Source: Symsagittifera roscoffensis
Taxonomy: Eukaryota; Xenacoelomorpha; Acoela; Convolutidae
Assembly: GCF_963678635.1 (NCBI RefSeq)
Contig: NC_087065.1
Span: 63,018,754-63,082,753 of the forward strand
Length of the DNA: 64,000 bases
Reading direction: 5' to 3'
Shown: positions 1 to 11,099 of the stretch, one piece after another
Position numbering within the stretch: the stretch's first letter is position 1
How the letters are laid out: the number at the start of each line of letters is the position of its first letter
Notes under the pieces: model-generated
Databases searched by the model: none
What the model was told of the DNA's origin: nothing
The model's input: only the letters and a program-made list of their open reading frames with translations
Position numbers and translations under genes: made by a program

Positions 1-84
1 AGGATTCCATTATGAAATATCGTTGCGTAAAAGCTCGGTTACAGAGAGAAGAAAGTGGCATATATAAGTTAGAAGTCAACGGAT

Positions 85-272
85 CTTAACAATCTCAACT
101 ACTAGGGCATCTACTATAAAATCTCCACCTCTATTAATAAGTACAGTAAATTAAGCTCTAAGGCATTGTTTTGATAATTTTTTGTTTTTGCTACACTCTG
201 ATTGGTTGGAAAATTGACTAACTGAACCTAATTAACCATCTCTCTTTTTTTGAAAGCGCGGAGATTGTTAAG
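85..272. repeat. MITE, family 1, copy 1 (diverged)
   Basis: Short inverted termini CTTAACAATCTC (85-96) and GAGATTGTTAAG (261-272) bound an AT-rich 188-bp segment. The interior (about 110-240) matches 57953-58147: both contain a CTATTAATAA...CAGTAAATTA stretch and a TCTGATTGGT box in the same order. The second copy has longer and better inverted ends, so this one is older. No target-site duplication is clear. The element interrupts or abuts the reverse transcriptase relic that starts at once to its right. Class (piggyBac-like or other) is not decided. Confidence 0.6.
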
Positions 273-1285
273 AAAATTCAAGACAACTTAGAAAACATCG
301 AAAGGCCAAAAAGCAAAGCTGAGATATCTTGAAAGAGGTGGAAACTGCAATAAATAAGTTGAACAACAGAAGATCATTTGGTAATGATGACATTAATGAC
401 AAAAAATTCAAATTTTGTATGCCAGTAATTTCAGACATAATTTGCAGTCTTTTTATTCAGTGTAATTGCAAAAAAATTTTCTTGAGAAATTTTTCTTGGA
501 AAAAGATATTTTCTCGAGAAGCGAAGATTTATTATTTTTCTTAGCTCCTTCAGTATAACATTTCGAGCAAGTAGTTTTGAGAAAGTACGTTCAACTTTAA
601 TCAGAAAAATCATGTGTGGAGGCTTTGCTCGATTTCACTAAATTGATTTGAGATGGGTGGAATTGAAAAATAATTGGTGAATGTTGCTTTGCTGATATCA
701 AAAAAGCGTTCGTTACCATCAATCACGATGTACTAAAAACAATTTCTCTATAAGAAATGGTTATAGATGTCATGTTCATAGTATTCCTAAAACTTGCTTT
801 GAAACAGAAATTGATTTGTTGAAACCGATTTTAACATGTGATGTTGGCGTTATTTGGTGAGTGGTGTCCCTCAGCAATCATTTTAAGAATCACTTTTTAT
901 ATTTTTTACAATTGACATTCCAAACTTAGTTGATAGATCTAACATAGTGCTATTTGCTGATGACAAAATGAAATGCAACAAAGAACAATTTGCTGTAATA
1001 AAATGAAATAGTCATTAGAAAACGTGTAAAATTGGTTTCGTATAAACGGTATAAGAGTTAAAATTCTAATAGTGAAATTCGGTCGTGACTTATTGAAAGA
1101 TTTTTTTATTTTTGGTACTTCTGTTCAAAGTGCAAATATTTTTGGGGTGTTTGCATTAAACGAAATTAATTTCAACCATATTTTTGATACGTTTTCGAAA
1201 AAATTATCCGAAGTTTTAGGCATTGTGTAAAAAGCAAGATATTTCAACTCCTAATAACAGTTGCATCACTTTTGTAAGTTTTTTG
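273..1285 (+). pseudogene. Non-LTR retrotransposon reverse transcriptase relic
   Basis: Conceptual translation across several frames gives the landmarks of a LINE-type (jockey/CR1-like) reverse transcriptase in the correct order. Near 329-450 there is a segment with INKLNNRRSFGNDDIND, the usual block before the palm. Near 690-740 is ADIKKAFVTINHD, the motif containing the first catalytic Asp. Near 862-880 is the GVPQ-type turn. Near 950-970 is LFADDK, matching the (F/Y)ADD active site. Near 1090-1250 a tail like the thumb region ends in KLSEVLGIV. Stops and frameshifts separate all blocks, so it is dead. The 3' end and tail are not identified. The family beyond jockey/CR1-like is uncertain. 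Confidence 0.75.
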
Positions 1286-1484
1286 TGAATTCGAAAAACA
1301 GTTACGGTTTTCTAATTTTCGACAAAACAAAGTGCAAACCATGCTAAACAAAGGTTTCCTAAGCCCGGTGTTAGATCATTGTTTGAACATCCAGTGGAGC
1401 AACTAGGTTCGGCTGGCTTATGAGCTAGCCAGATTATTGAAAAGCAACAGCAAAGTTCGGTCCAAGAATTGAAACCTTATCTAT

Positions 1485-1735
1485 TTGAAGGTATTTTTCC
1501 GAACTGGCTACAAAGGTTGGGGCATTTACTTCGACCCTTGGTTCCGCGCCTCTGAGAGAGTGATGACACGAAATTAAAAAACCTGAAGAAGCTTCTAACT
1601 GGGAAATTCAAAGCGGTTATTGTCGAATACAGCTTTCTTGAAATTCTATACAACGATGCAACTGCTACTCTGCGGAGAAGTTTTGGCTCAATTTTTATAA
1701 TTGTTGGGTATCATTTGACTGAATTCATGATAATT
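1485..1735 (+). pseudogene. BEL/Pao gag fragment (DUF1759-like)
   Basis: The translation resembles the BEL/Pao capsid-like domain: a phenylalanine-tryptophan-leucine opening (near 1490-1520), then the very typical segment KNLKKLLTGKFKAVI (about 1577-1621), then a region like LRRSFGS...IVGYHL ending near 1720. In intact relatives this domain assembles the particle shell. Frame changes and stops are present. It sits just before the knuckle fragment, as expected for gag. Confidence 0.7.
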
Positions 1736-1969
1736 TTTAAAGTGTGACCCATTTAAGCAAAACTGTCAAAAAAACTTCTACCAAAAATTGAAAAAAGCTC
1801 GTTCACGCCGTTTCGTTAGGCAAAATTAGGAGCAACCCAGCATTTTAGAAGTCAATGATTGGTTGAAGAAGAAAGCGGAGAATCGCAAAATTTTGCGCAC
1901 TATTGGTTTTAAAGCTAAGACGAGAGAAACTGTTAAACCGAAAACCACAAAAAGCTTGCATTAATCTCA

Positions 1970-2248
1970 TTGGGCAATAACCCTTCAAAGATAAGCCTAA
2001 ATATCCACCGTGTCAAAAGCATTATCAGTGTAAATGAAAGCATGCTCTTAAGTCTTGCGCCGCGTTCAAATAAAGGAATGCCACTCACAGGTTATAGTGT
2101 TGAGTACAAACTTTGTTTTGAATGCGCCAAGGGTAACCATAGCTTCCGTAATCGCACAAAGGCAAAAAAATGCCCGGAACAGGACTGCGGTTCTGATAGG
2201 ATTTTTCCACCGAAGGAAAAAGCGCCAAGTAAACCCAAGAAGTCATAA
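1970..2248 (+). pseudogene. BEL/Pao gag zinc-knuckle fragment
   Basis: An open stretch of 92 codons contains CFECAKGNHSF followed by two more cysteines in KKCPEQDCG. This matches the Cys-rich nucleic-acid-binding segment that follows DUF1759 in BEL/Pao gag proteins. The usual terminal His residues are replaced, so metal binding is probably lost. The ATG at 1970 is only the first Met in the surviving frame and not a credible start. The segment belongs to the relic around it and is not a separate gene. Confidence 0.65.
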
Positions 2249-2434
2249 ACGAAGGATTTTGAACATTATTCTACTCATGCTGCTGTAGAAAAGGCGAAAG
2301 ACAAAGATGCACCAAAAAGACTTAACAACTGCAACAGAAGGTGTAGCTAAGGATGGCAACAGTTACCAGACGTTGGTCCTTTGTGACCGTCTACACACTC
2401 GTGGGCATACACTTCTCTGACAAGCAGCTAAGAA

Positions 2435-2722
2435 ATGGTTGATGAGACAGTCAACTTTATAGTCAGTGGTTTCAATGCCAAAAATGTCATCAAAACTCAG
2501 CGGGTCAAACTCAGTGTCTCGTCCAAACCAAATAACGCGAATATATCTGTATTTATTGAGGCTCATGTGAAAGTTAACATCCAAATTTCTACAGAGTGTA
2601 TCAACATTCATGGGTTGCTTGATAAATATTCTCACGTAGCTTTTATAAAGCGCACAGAGAGTAGTAAATTTGAAAGTTTAGAAGTTTTGATAAACAGTAT
2701 TACTACTACGCCGTCCGACTGA
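2435..2722 (+). pseudogene. BEL/Pao protease-region fragment
   Basis: A 95-codon open frame with TQRVKLSVSS and HVKVNIQIST resembles the region of BEL/Pao polyproteins around the retropepsin-like domain, between the knuckle and the RT. I see no clear D(S/T)G active-site triplet, so the catalytic part may lie in the damaged stretch upstream or be lost. Order and orientation fit the surrounding relic. Confidence 0.55.
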
Positions 2723-3246
2723 CTGAGTTTTCTTTCGAGGAGATTCTAACACACCATATTCTTTCCGCCATATGAGAGCTTGGGATACGCTAAGCCATCT
2801 GCCGGATTCGTTTTGAGTTCTTCAAGTATTGTGTCGAAATTTTTTTTAAGTGACAGGGTAAAATCTTGGCTTGAAATGGAATCGTATGGCGCATTCATGT
2901 ACGACAATGCACATTCTAACGCTAGCAAATGCGCTTTATCCATGTTCAATTCATTGACAATTCATCTTGCATAGGCTTTGGGCTTTTTAGTCTACCTGTC
3001 AGTCCGCCTAGTAGTTATTTATCATGGCTTGCTAAAGTTAAAGGTTTCAAGCGAATGTTGAGTAAAGACCCAGAGCTACGCAGATAAAAAAGAGGACATC
3101 AAAGAAGATCGTACCTGCACCGTGGAGCTGATTGATCTACGTGCGCGAACTGATCGCGAGTGATAGCTTCCGCACAGCGCAGCCTTAAGCCAAACTTTGA
3201 AGCGGATTAAGGTGAGCCGAGTCCTTAACGACACTACTGAGATTCA

Positions 3247-3605
3247 ATGCACATCTTCAAATCAACCCTTTTGGTGGGCCCAGACTTACTCTATAACCTG
3301 ATGTTTGTACTATCGGGCTTCAAATGGCCTATTTACGCTGTCTTCTCTGTTATAGATGATACATCTTCGGCGCACGTGACCCACCGTTATATGGGAACTT
3401 GGCTTTGCAAAAAAACTAAAAAGGATAACATATCCGCATATCACAAAACAGCAGCAGTGGTTTTCGAAAATTTTTCAATGGATGATTGCTTGGAGTTGTT
3501 CAAAGGCATTGAGCAAGCACTGAAAGTGAATCGCGATTCGGTTCATTTAGGTGGTTTGTTTTGACAAAGTTTGTCAGCAATGCCGATAAAACTACTCTAG
3601 CAATG
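3247..3605 (+). pseudogene. BEL/Pao reverse transcriptase fragment
   Basis: The frame opens with STLLVGPDLLYNL, a strong BEL/Pao RT signature. It continues through a piece like the fingers/palm and reaches FSMDDCLEL, the degenerate position of the (Y/F)VDD active site. A frameshift near 3563 moves the reading to LTKFVSNADKTTLAMN, also typical of the family. In the active-site box the residue before DD is Met, and the part before it is rearranged or partly deleted, so this is non-functional. Confidence 0.75.
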
Positions 3606-3754
3606 AACACCAAAGTCAATTAGACACCTTCACCCGCTAAAAAAGAGACAATGATGAACGAGCCTCACATGGCGTAAGTCCTAATTGGGATCATGTTAGT
3701 GACATATCTGTTGAGACTCGAGGCTCAGATTGCGCTCTCGATAAAGCAATAACT

Positions 3755-3945
3755 CAACTTTTGAGTTTTCTGCTTTCGTTGTTCCGCCTTATTGCGTTAA
3801 TAGTCCTTTACACATTGATGGCTTGTCTTTTAATAAGTTACCTTTGGAGAATAACTGGCCAATTTGTGGACGATGATTTACCAAACGATTTTAAGGAGCA
3901 GTTTTTCGTGACACCTTGGCCTCCCTCTATTCCCTCTATTAGGTC
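3755..3945 (+). pseudogene. BEL/Pao post-RT domain fragment
   Basis: The translation contains LLSFLLSLFRLIALIV and DDDLPNDFKEQF. This corresponds to the segment after the RT of BEL/Pao polyproteins (the region annotated as peptidase A17 in domain databases). The relic ends near 3990 without RNase H or integrase. Confidence 0.65.
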
Positions 3946-3999
3946 AACTGACAATTACTTGCAGTTATTTCACAGTTACAAATTTTTTTTCAAAGTAAC

Positions 4000-6900
4000 A
4001 ACTTAGTGTTTTAAGAGTTTGCTTTCGGTTTTAAGTTATAAAACTTTGTGGTTTTGATCGATTAAAAAATCTAAAATTTATTGATTGGGAGATTTTTTCA
4101 CCAATGAATTATTTTAAATAATTGAAGTGCTTCGAAGCGACTGTTTTTAGATTTTGGAGTTTTGGGCACCAAAAGTGTCTTTTTTTAGCTTGTAAATTCT
4201 GAGTGTTGTCAATTTTCCTGCCGTACGAAGAGCAAGACATAAGGGTTGTATGCTTGCTGGTGATACCGCTCTCGAGGGAAGAAATTACATCATGATGTTT
4301 TCTGGACAAATAGAATCGAGTAAAAGAAAGTATTCACAAAGCAACTGTTGCCTGTTTTGAGGATGTTACAACAACGAAGTTATATACCAGTCAAACAAAA
4401 CACTCACCATTAGCATACTTCTGGTTCTGATATCCATATTTCGGTGCAAACAGTTTTTGTCCCACGACAGATTTCCTCGAAAACATTCCGTTCCACAACG
4501 TTTTTTTTTGAAACCAGAAGCTGAAACTCACCAAAAACTTTCCAAATTAGCAGGTCAATATACAGTTTATATGAAAGACAGAAAGAGAGAAAGAGAAAAA
4601 AAGAGCGTGCGCACGGTAAGTTCAAACTGTTTTGTCAAAAACTGTTTATTGAATCAACTCTTTTTGGTCTAAAATTAGACTGCCCAGCCTTAATTTGCTG
4701 AAATCAATCACTATCGAGTCCGGTCACCCTTGGAAAACAAAATGGTTTCAACATAAACGAAAACTTCATCAATTCGGCACCGTTGAAAATTTCCTGTGAG
4801 CGCCACTGAAGCAAGCTCACACAAAACAGGTTATATTTAAATTCTGGGTAATTCGAGCTTTGGGGCCGTTCTACTAGCAAGGATGCCGTTTGGCTTGCGG
4901 CGATACACGCAATTTAAATGGTTTTTAGGTCTTATGCCCTTAAAGGCCCGAAATCAGTGTGTCTACACCGTTTTTGATCATATTCAGCCTCAAATTAGTT
5001 AGATTGATTCTGATTGGCTAATTAGACACTGAATGTGAACGAATATGTTTCGGCATAACAATCAAATTTTCCAACAGATAAAATAACTAAGCTAACCAAA
5101 ATTATAGAATTTTTAATCTGCTAAATTCATTTCACTGGATTTTTTTTCTTCTGCGCAAAATTTCAGAATTGACTTAAAAATAATACTAATATTAATTAAA
5201 TTTTTTCAATTTGGTGCTTTCAAATAGTATTTTTATCTACTGGAATTTTGATTGGGTTGTCTGAACACTAATTGATCAATATTTGTGTCGGCTATTCTCT
5301 TTGATAGGAGAAAACTATTCTTTCCGTAAGTTACAAAAATATCTGTTGCCTTCCTTTATTATCAAAAAACGCCTATGATGAAGTTTTAAAGTTAGCTTTA
5401 TACGTTGCATAAAACCATTCAAATTTTGTGATATTATTTGCTACCCATTCTCTTTGCTCGCATTTAGCTACTGCTTTCACAACTCGGCTTTTTAAATTTG
5501 TTTTTTTTACCGGTTACAACGGTTTCTTCACGGTTACAAAATATCTCTCAGAAAAGTGAACACACTGAAGAAATGTTTAATGCTAAAAAAATTATTGAAT
5601 ATTGAACCAAGAAGAAAGGAATTAAAAATTTGCATTGCTTTAAACTCTGCAGAAAACCATCTAAAAATTGTGATTGCAATCGTAACACAATGGGAAAATA
5701 TTTTTGAATCAGTGTATATAGCGCGTGCTTTCTTTTTTGTTGAAGAGATTTGTGCAACGATTGTAATTTTCTTCTTTTTATGCATAGTTCAGAAATCCTT
5801 ACACACAAAAAGAGCATTTTCAATAATCTTAATTAAGTAGTAAGAACACATTACACTAAGTTAAAAATCATTTTTGAAACCGAGTGCTATCACTTGAACA
5901 GCCTGCAGGCTACAATTTATGAAATGATAACAATTTCTTTTAGAAAAAGGTATCTTTAACGGATGACCTTCCCTCAAATGCATCTTTGGGCACATATCCC
6001 GAAAACATTCTTTGATCATTCCATACAGCATAAGGTGAGCCCTTGAGTTTTGAAAGGCAATGACGCGTAAGTGTTGCTGAAGTAACGTATCGTATGAATA
6101 TTAGAAACATTAACATTGGGACTTTTGATTTCAACTGTCAAAACAAATAATACACAAAATCCTCTTATTAAATAATATACAAAATCCTATAATAGATACA
6201 AAATCCTCTTGGAAACTATAAAATATTCGAACAGATCATTTACAGCCTGAATAATTGGGAACGCTGTAAATGATACCCACAACAGTTATTACACAATAGT
6301 AAAACTAACAAGTCTCAAATCTGTAACAACAGTCCTAAAATTGCAAACTAATCAATTGATTTGCTTTTTACTTCTGAGGTCGGGCAGATCACAGGCCAGA
6401 ATTTAAATGGATTTAGATTTGGGCAAATCAGCGTATCTGGTTGACATAGGACGTAATAATCAAGTCTTCTTCTAATTCATTTTCATAGAGCCCCAGTATC
6501 TTAAAAAGTTTTCAGCTGTTCGACTCGCGGCCAACTTTCTCGGCAATTGAAACTGGAATTTCGTGCAACGGTGGTCCTCATCAAGTGTTTTTATGGCTCA
6601 CAAAAAAAAATTGTGACGAACAAAGTTATACATAATAAACTAAATAAAGTACAAACGGCTATTGTGGTTTAGTTCCGTTTAAAGGTGTTGTTTTTCTTGC
6701 ACTCTTATACAATTCAAAAAACCTTAACTTCGGATATCTTTTGTGTTTCTATTTTGTCAAAAAAACACCAGAAAGCCTTGTTTGTATAACATCGGAAAAC
6801 CTTGGTTGTCAAAATCAAAGTATGATTTTCAAAGGAGAGATGAGTTCTCAGCAACTGAAAGCGAGGTTAAGTATTAGCGATTGGTCGAAAACTAAGTTGA

Positions 6901-7139
6901 AACAACAACAGCAACAGACGACATCAGTGTTCGAATCAGAACGTATGAGAATGTTAGCTGTATTCAACTTGAAGCAATCGAACGTGAACGCTTCGTGAAA
7001 TCTTAAGCGTCATATTAGGCGACTTGTCTTGTCCAATTTGCCATCAAAAGTTATGGTTACCTGTTTATGAAACTATTCAAGATGGACTTGACAGAAGATT
7101 GGCTTCGAGTCAATTAATTGAGTCTTACGCTCGAAGACT
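4000..7139. other. No recognisable gene or element
   Basis: AT-rich sequence with only short open frames of low-complexity composition (for example 5556-5840 and 6741-6998). The frame at 6741-6998 includes a short Gln run from a CAA/CAG tract and may belong to the decayed DNA that follows, but I recognise no domain. There are no clear splice-flanked exons, RNA genes or inverted repeats of notable length. Confidence 0.5.
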
Positions 7140-7470
7140 TTTCACCAATGACGGTTTTAGTTGGTTCAGTCAGTGAGGCTCTAATAGGGAATGCAGACCT
7201 AGAGTTCCAGACACAATTCGAGAGCACGCTAGCAGCTCTTTCCAACAAGCAATCATTGAGACCTTTGGAGGACAAATCGGCGGCGTCAATTTAGACCAAA
7301 ATAAGGAAGAGGTCAATCCAGAAGCAGCGGTAGACAACATGGATGCCTGCACACAGTCTCAGGAAGATAAACTTTTTCCATAAGAAGACATTTGGACCAC
7401 CAAGGAAAAGTGTTTAACAAAACGTCAAAAAAAGGCAAGTTTACTGTCGTCTCTAAGTTTTTTGATGTAT
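7140..7470 (+). repeat. Repeat module, first of three copies
   Basis: A segment around 7265-7380 (GGCGTCAAT...GACCAAAA..AAGGAAGAGGTCAATCC...GACAACATGGATGC) recurs at about 7963-8036 and 11385-11475. Here it extends into CACACAGTCTCAGGAAGATA, which is also in the third copy but lost from the second. These are the left edges of the older Polinton-like duplications. The reading frame through them is open only in pieces, and the encoded product is unknown. Confidence 0.6.
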
Positions 7471-8303
7471 TCCGAGCTGCTCGTTCAAAAATAAATGTGG
7501 TGTGCTTTATAAATGCTTTAAGGAAAATCATCTTTTCCGCAATTTTTTTTTGTTTTTGTCAAACATTTTTCTTGTCAAACAGCTGAACAATTTTGTTCAA
7601 AAAGTGGTTGTTCCTTGTGATCCTTCAATTCAGCGCCAGAATGAACATTTATTACCAGAATCCTTAGTGATCATTACTTTTAAAGCCCTCAGCAGAGACT
7701 ACGAGGTGTCCTTTAAGTTGGAACCACCGGCAGATAAAACCAAAATAAAACATAAGCTCGTCCTGCCCTTGCTGATACATACAAGAGCCTCGAAAACTTT
7801 CCATAGGGTGAGAGTGGATAAACTTGACCTCAATCTGAGTTTTTCAAATCTTTAACCGTATTAAGCTCATGAAGATATTTAGAACGTGAGTGCTGGTAAT
7901 TGAACTGCCTACAAAACACAATTTGTGAGCAATCAATTTGACTTGTAGAATACGATTCGTCGGCGTCAGTCCAGACCAAAACTAAGGAAGAGGTCAATCC
8001 AAAAGAAGTGGTGGACAACATGGATGCTCTCACCTAAAAATTTTTCCCTAAAAATCAATCAGCGGCTACGAACCGTCTTATCAAACAAATAGAAACAAAA
8101 TTAGTTAACACACAGTTTCAACTTAAAGTATAGAGCAAAAAGGACGCTTTTCGATCTTGATAAACTTTCAAAACTCGCTCAGCTCAAAAAATATGCATTA
8201 TCTCTCTATGACCGAAATTTCATGATTTCTTTCTTAAATTGTTTCACTGGAGGTCAACAAAAGCATATAGATCTTTTGTAAAAATCAGGACGGAGAAGGA
8301 CAA

Positions 8304-8498
8304 GTGGATGTAATAACAACAAGGAAAGGTATTTTAATTCTCGTTTTTCACCGTTATGCTTGTCATAAAACCTTTCCAACATCTAATCATATGTGCCCTG
8401 CCAGCCCATGTTTACTGTGCAGACAAGCAGAATGTAAAAACAGATGCGGCCGGCTTTGTTTTTATCACAGAGAAATGAATGATAGCTCCGCGCACTGA
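8304..8498 (+). pseudogene. Cys/His-rich segment of PolB-like relic
   Basis: A 64-codon open frame is rich in Cys and His: YACHKTF, HMCPASPCLLC, then AECKNRCGRLC and FYH. Spacing of this kind fits the zinc-ribbon-like segment in the N-terminal half of Maverick/Polinton polymerases. The matching copy at about 12750-12930 is disrupted. Assignment relies on its position upstream of better polymerase motifs. Alone it could be any small zinc-binding fragment. Confidence 0.45.
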
Positions 8499-10071
8499 TT
8501 GCGGAAAGAAACTGAAACTTCAATTCTGTAAAAGTGCTCATGACTCACCTTGAGCAAGTGTTAGACATCATCTTCTGATTGTAACAGATAAAAAAACTCT
8601 GATCAAAAAATCTTCTGACAGCGAAGTATTCAATATCTTAGCATAGAGGTCCAAAAACGCGATGCATAATTTGCTCCAAGTGTTTTGATAATGGAAAAGT
8701 CATTTGATTCAATGCTTCTTTCAATCACCGATAAGAAGGAAACGACCAAAAACCGATGACGATGACAATAATGGGGAGTATCAAGATTCTACGATAGAAA
8801 AAAAACAAACAAAGCAGACAAGGAAAGCAGCTCTTTACCGGGCATTGATCGAGATACTGAGCTTTCTGTACCACAAAATGCAATCTAATATTTTGGTCAA
8901 GAAATGGATCAAATATGTGCGCCAAACGACAATTATAAGGCAGTTTTGTTTAGCGCAAAAACACTGAGTGGTGATCAGAAATTTGTTTTTAAGGGTAATG
9001 ATTGCGTATCACACTTTCTTAAAACACTTTTTTAGTAATCTGAAAATTGTGAGAAAAGTTAAATAAATCAAAGCCCACTTTGAAAGCGAATTTGAGATTT
9101 AACTAATTTTGAATTGTTATATGAACAATAACAATGCATTTCAAAGAATGTTTTGAGACCCAATAAACTAATTTCAGTGCGAGTTGAACATTTGGGCAGA
9201 TAAAGAATAAGAAAGATTATTTTCCTCACTGCCGTATGTGCAGAGCGTCACTTGATCAACAGAAAACTAAGATATATCATTGAATGAAAAATCTTTGACA
9301 AATTTTCTAACTACAGCCGTCCTGGTACTTTGAAGACTGTGATCATTGTAATCATCTTGAATTTTCATCTGAAGCAAAATTTTCCATCACAACAACGTTT
9401 TCCGAGCACAATTCGGCCATTTTTTTCCGAATACGGAAAGTTACCATCCTAATGCCTTCTTGGGAAAGCTCGAGTGAAAAAAAACTGGAAGATTGGTCCT
9501 CCAACAGCGACAAAAAAAAACAGCAGTTCAATCAACTGCACAGTTTTTCACAGGGATTGATAGAATACTGTAAATTGGACGCGAGTCATTACGTCAAGTA
9601 ATTTTTCTGGTTCGAACTTTGATCAAGTCTATTTGCAGCGCAATTGACTCCTTCAGAGTTTCATGTCCAGCTACATCTCCATGCAACCATTTTAAAATGC
9701 AGCTAATTATGCCTGTGAATAAATATAAATATTGTATTACCGAGTAATGGTTATCGATCTCGGCTTGTTACATCTTTTCGTGCTTCACTATGGTTGACCT
9801 GGATGGAAAGAAAGGAAAATGAGTAAGCCTGAATGGATAACTACATTTTTTTTATAAACCAGGCAAAACAAAATTCAGTAACCCAAATGTCGGAGAGCAA
9901 CAAATTGGTCCATGTAAGGTTGACGGGTTAATGTTAAAATTCGATGATCATGAAGATTAATCATCCAGTTCTAGCTTTTTTTCAACGGAGAAAAAGACTC
10001 CGCATCTCAAAAAACTCGGAATGACATTGAAAGAAAAAAGCTATATTCATATAAAGATCGCTCAAGCAAAA

Positions 10072-10440
10072 CAGATGAATGAGAAAATCGTGTGCAAAAC
10101 AACAAACGGAAACGAGTTCATCGTTGAGGCGTGTGATGACATTTGTTTGTGTTACTATCGTGCGTTAGTAACAGATTTACATAACAACAACGACAAAATG
10201 ACAAAAACATCGCGCTTTCCTCTTCGATAATGCTGAAAATAATTTTTTCCTAAAGCACCTAATACACATCGTTAAAAGAACGAGACAGCTTTGTGGGCAT
10301 AAGGATTGAAAATTTTAATCATAAATGGGAAAAACAAGAGAAAACTTAACTCTTTTGTCATGTTGACCTTTGTTCTTTTTATCCCCACGTTAACGCAAAC
10401 TGTCCCTACCCCGATGGGCATCCATGGGAGATTTTAATTG
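10072..10440 (+). pseudogene. Family B DNA polymerase fragment with motif A
   Basis: The segment at 10362-10439 is open and reads VDLCSFYP followed by a Pro- and His-rich tail. DxxSxYP is the metal-binding motif A of family B polymerases, and the form with Leu-Cys-Ser fits the protein-primed Maverick/Polinton group. Upstream, 10072-10215 encodes a piece ending in a FIVEACDD segment that also occurs at 14176-14240 and, diverged, at 15773-15890. The end of the block is a small local duplication: CATGGGAGATTTTAATT plus a GTCGACGCCCAAA stretch, present twice between 10423 and 10488. Confidence 0.7.
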
Positions 10441-11099
10441 CAGTCGACGCCCAAACATGGGAGATTTTAATTCAGTCGACGCCCAAAAACAACAAACAAA
10501 CTCTCAAATTGAACAACAGATGATGTTTTTCTTGGCTTTTTTTATGTAGTCTGTTTCTTAAACTAATTAGATAGTGAACAAAAAATCAATGTTTGACTGA
10601 TGCTCATCGAATGATTGATACCAACCATCCTAATTATTTAATTAGATTTTAGATTTCACACTTCTTCTCTTATACAACATGTGGCTGGCAATTTTTCCTA
10701 AACCTAAAACATCGAAGCAAAATTGATAGTTTTCGAATAATTTGACAAAATTATCGGTTAAAAAATCAAGTTTTAAAAAAACAAACGACCGTCGAGAACG
10801 AGTATCTGGTTCAAACGCTGCGTCAAGTGAGTTTAGTAATCGTCTGAAGAATTGCCACCTCCATTGAATCACTTGAGCTACAGTTCATGTTCTTACACAA
10901 ATTTTAATCATCTCAATTGGACTGTTTTTAAGATCACAACAATCTTTTTGTAGTTTTTCGGTTCTTTGGATGTAATCACACATACACCCACGCACAAAAT
11001 GTGATTGACTGATGCGTGTGTCATAAGCTGCAAGATAATGGGTTCCTTTGTCATCTCGCAGGATTTTATTCAGTTTCTAGAAAACCAAGAAAAGAAGCA

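Larger units (their letters stand above)
1370..3990 (+). mobile_element. BEL/Pao LTR retrotransposon relic, plus strand
   Basis: Decayed gag-pol fragments lie in the canonical BEL/Pao order: gag domain (1485-1735), Cys-rich knuckle (about 2100-2200), protease-region segment (2435-2722), reverse transcriptase (3247-3605) and the domain after the RT (3755-3945). They are separated by stops and frameshifts, and no LTRs are recognisable at either side. Integrase and RNase H are absent, so the element is truncated at the 3' side. A second relic of the same superfamily lies on the minus strand at 42670-44850 and carries the missing RNase H and integrase parts. Superfamily identity rests on remembered family motifs, not on a search. 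Confidence 0.8.
7676..10500 (+). mobile_element. Maverick/Polinton-like relic, copy A (PolB part)
   Basis: This block is repeated at 11100-14269 with about 90% or better similarity over long stretches, interrupted by indels. Its plus-strand translation shows pieces of a protein-primed family B DNA polymerase in the right order: a Cys/His-rich segment (8330-8500), an exonuclease-side piece (about 8950-9030), an ExoIII-like YCKLDAS box (9565-9585), a pre-palm piece (10072-10215) and polymerase motif A (10362-10439). Copy A has about 340 bp (9480-9815) that copy B lacks, and lacks about 1 kb that copy B has. Stops and shifts throughout make it inactive. Capsid, ATPase and terminal inverted repeats are not seen. 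Confidence 0.7.
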
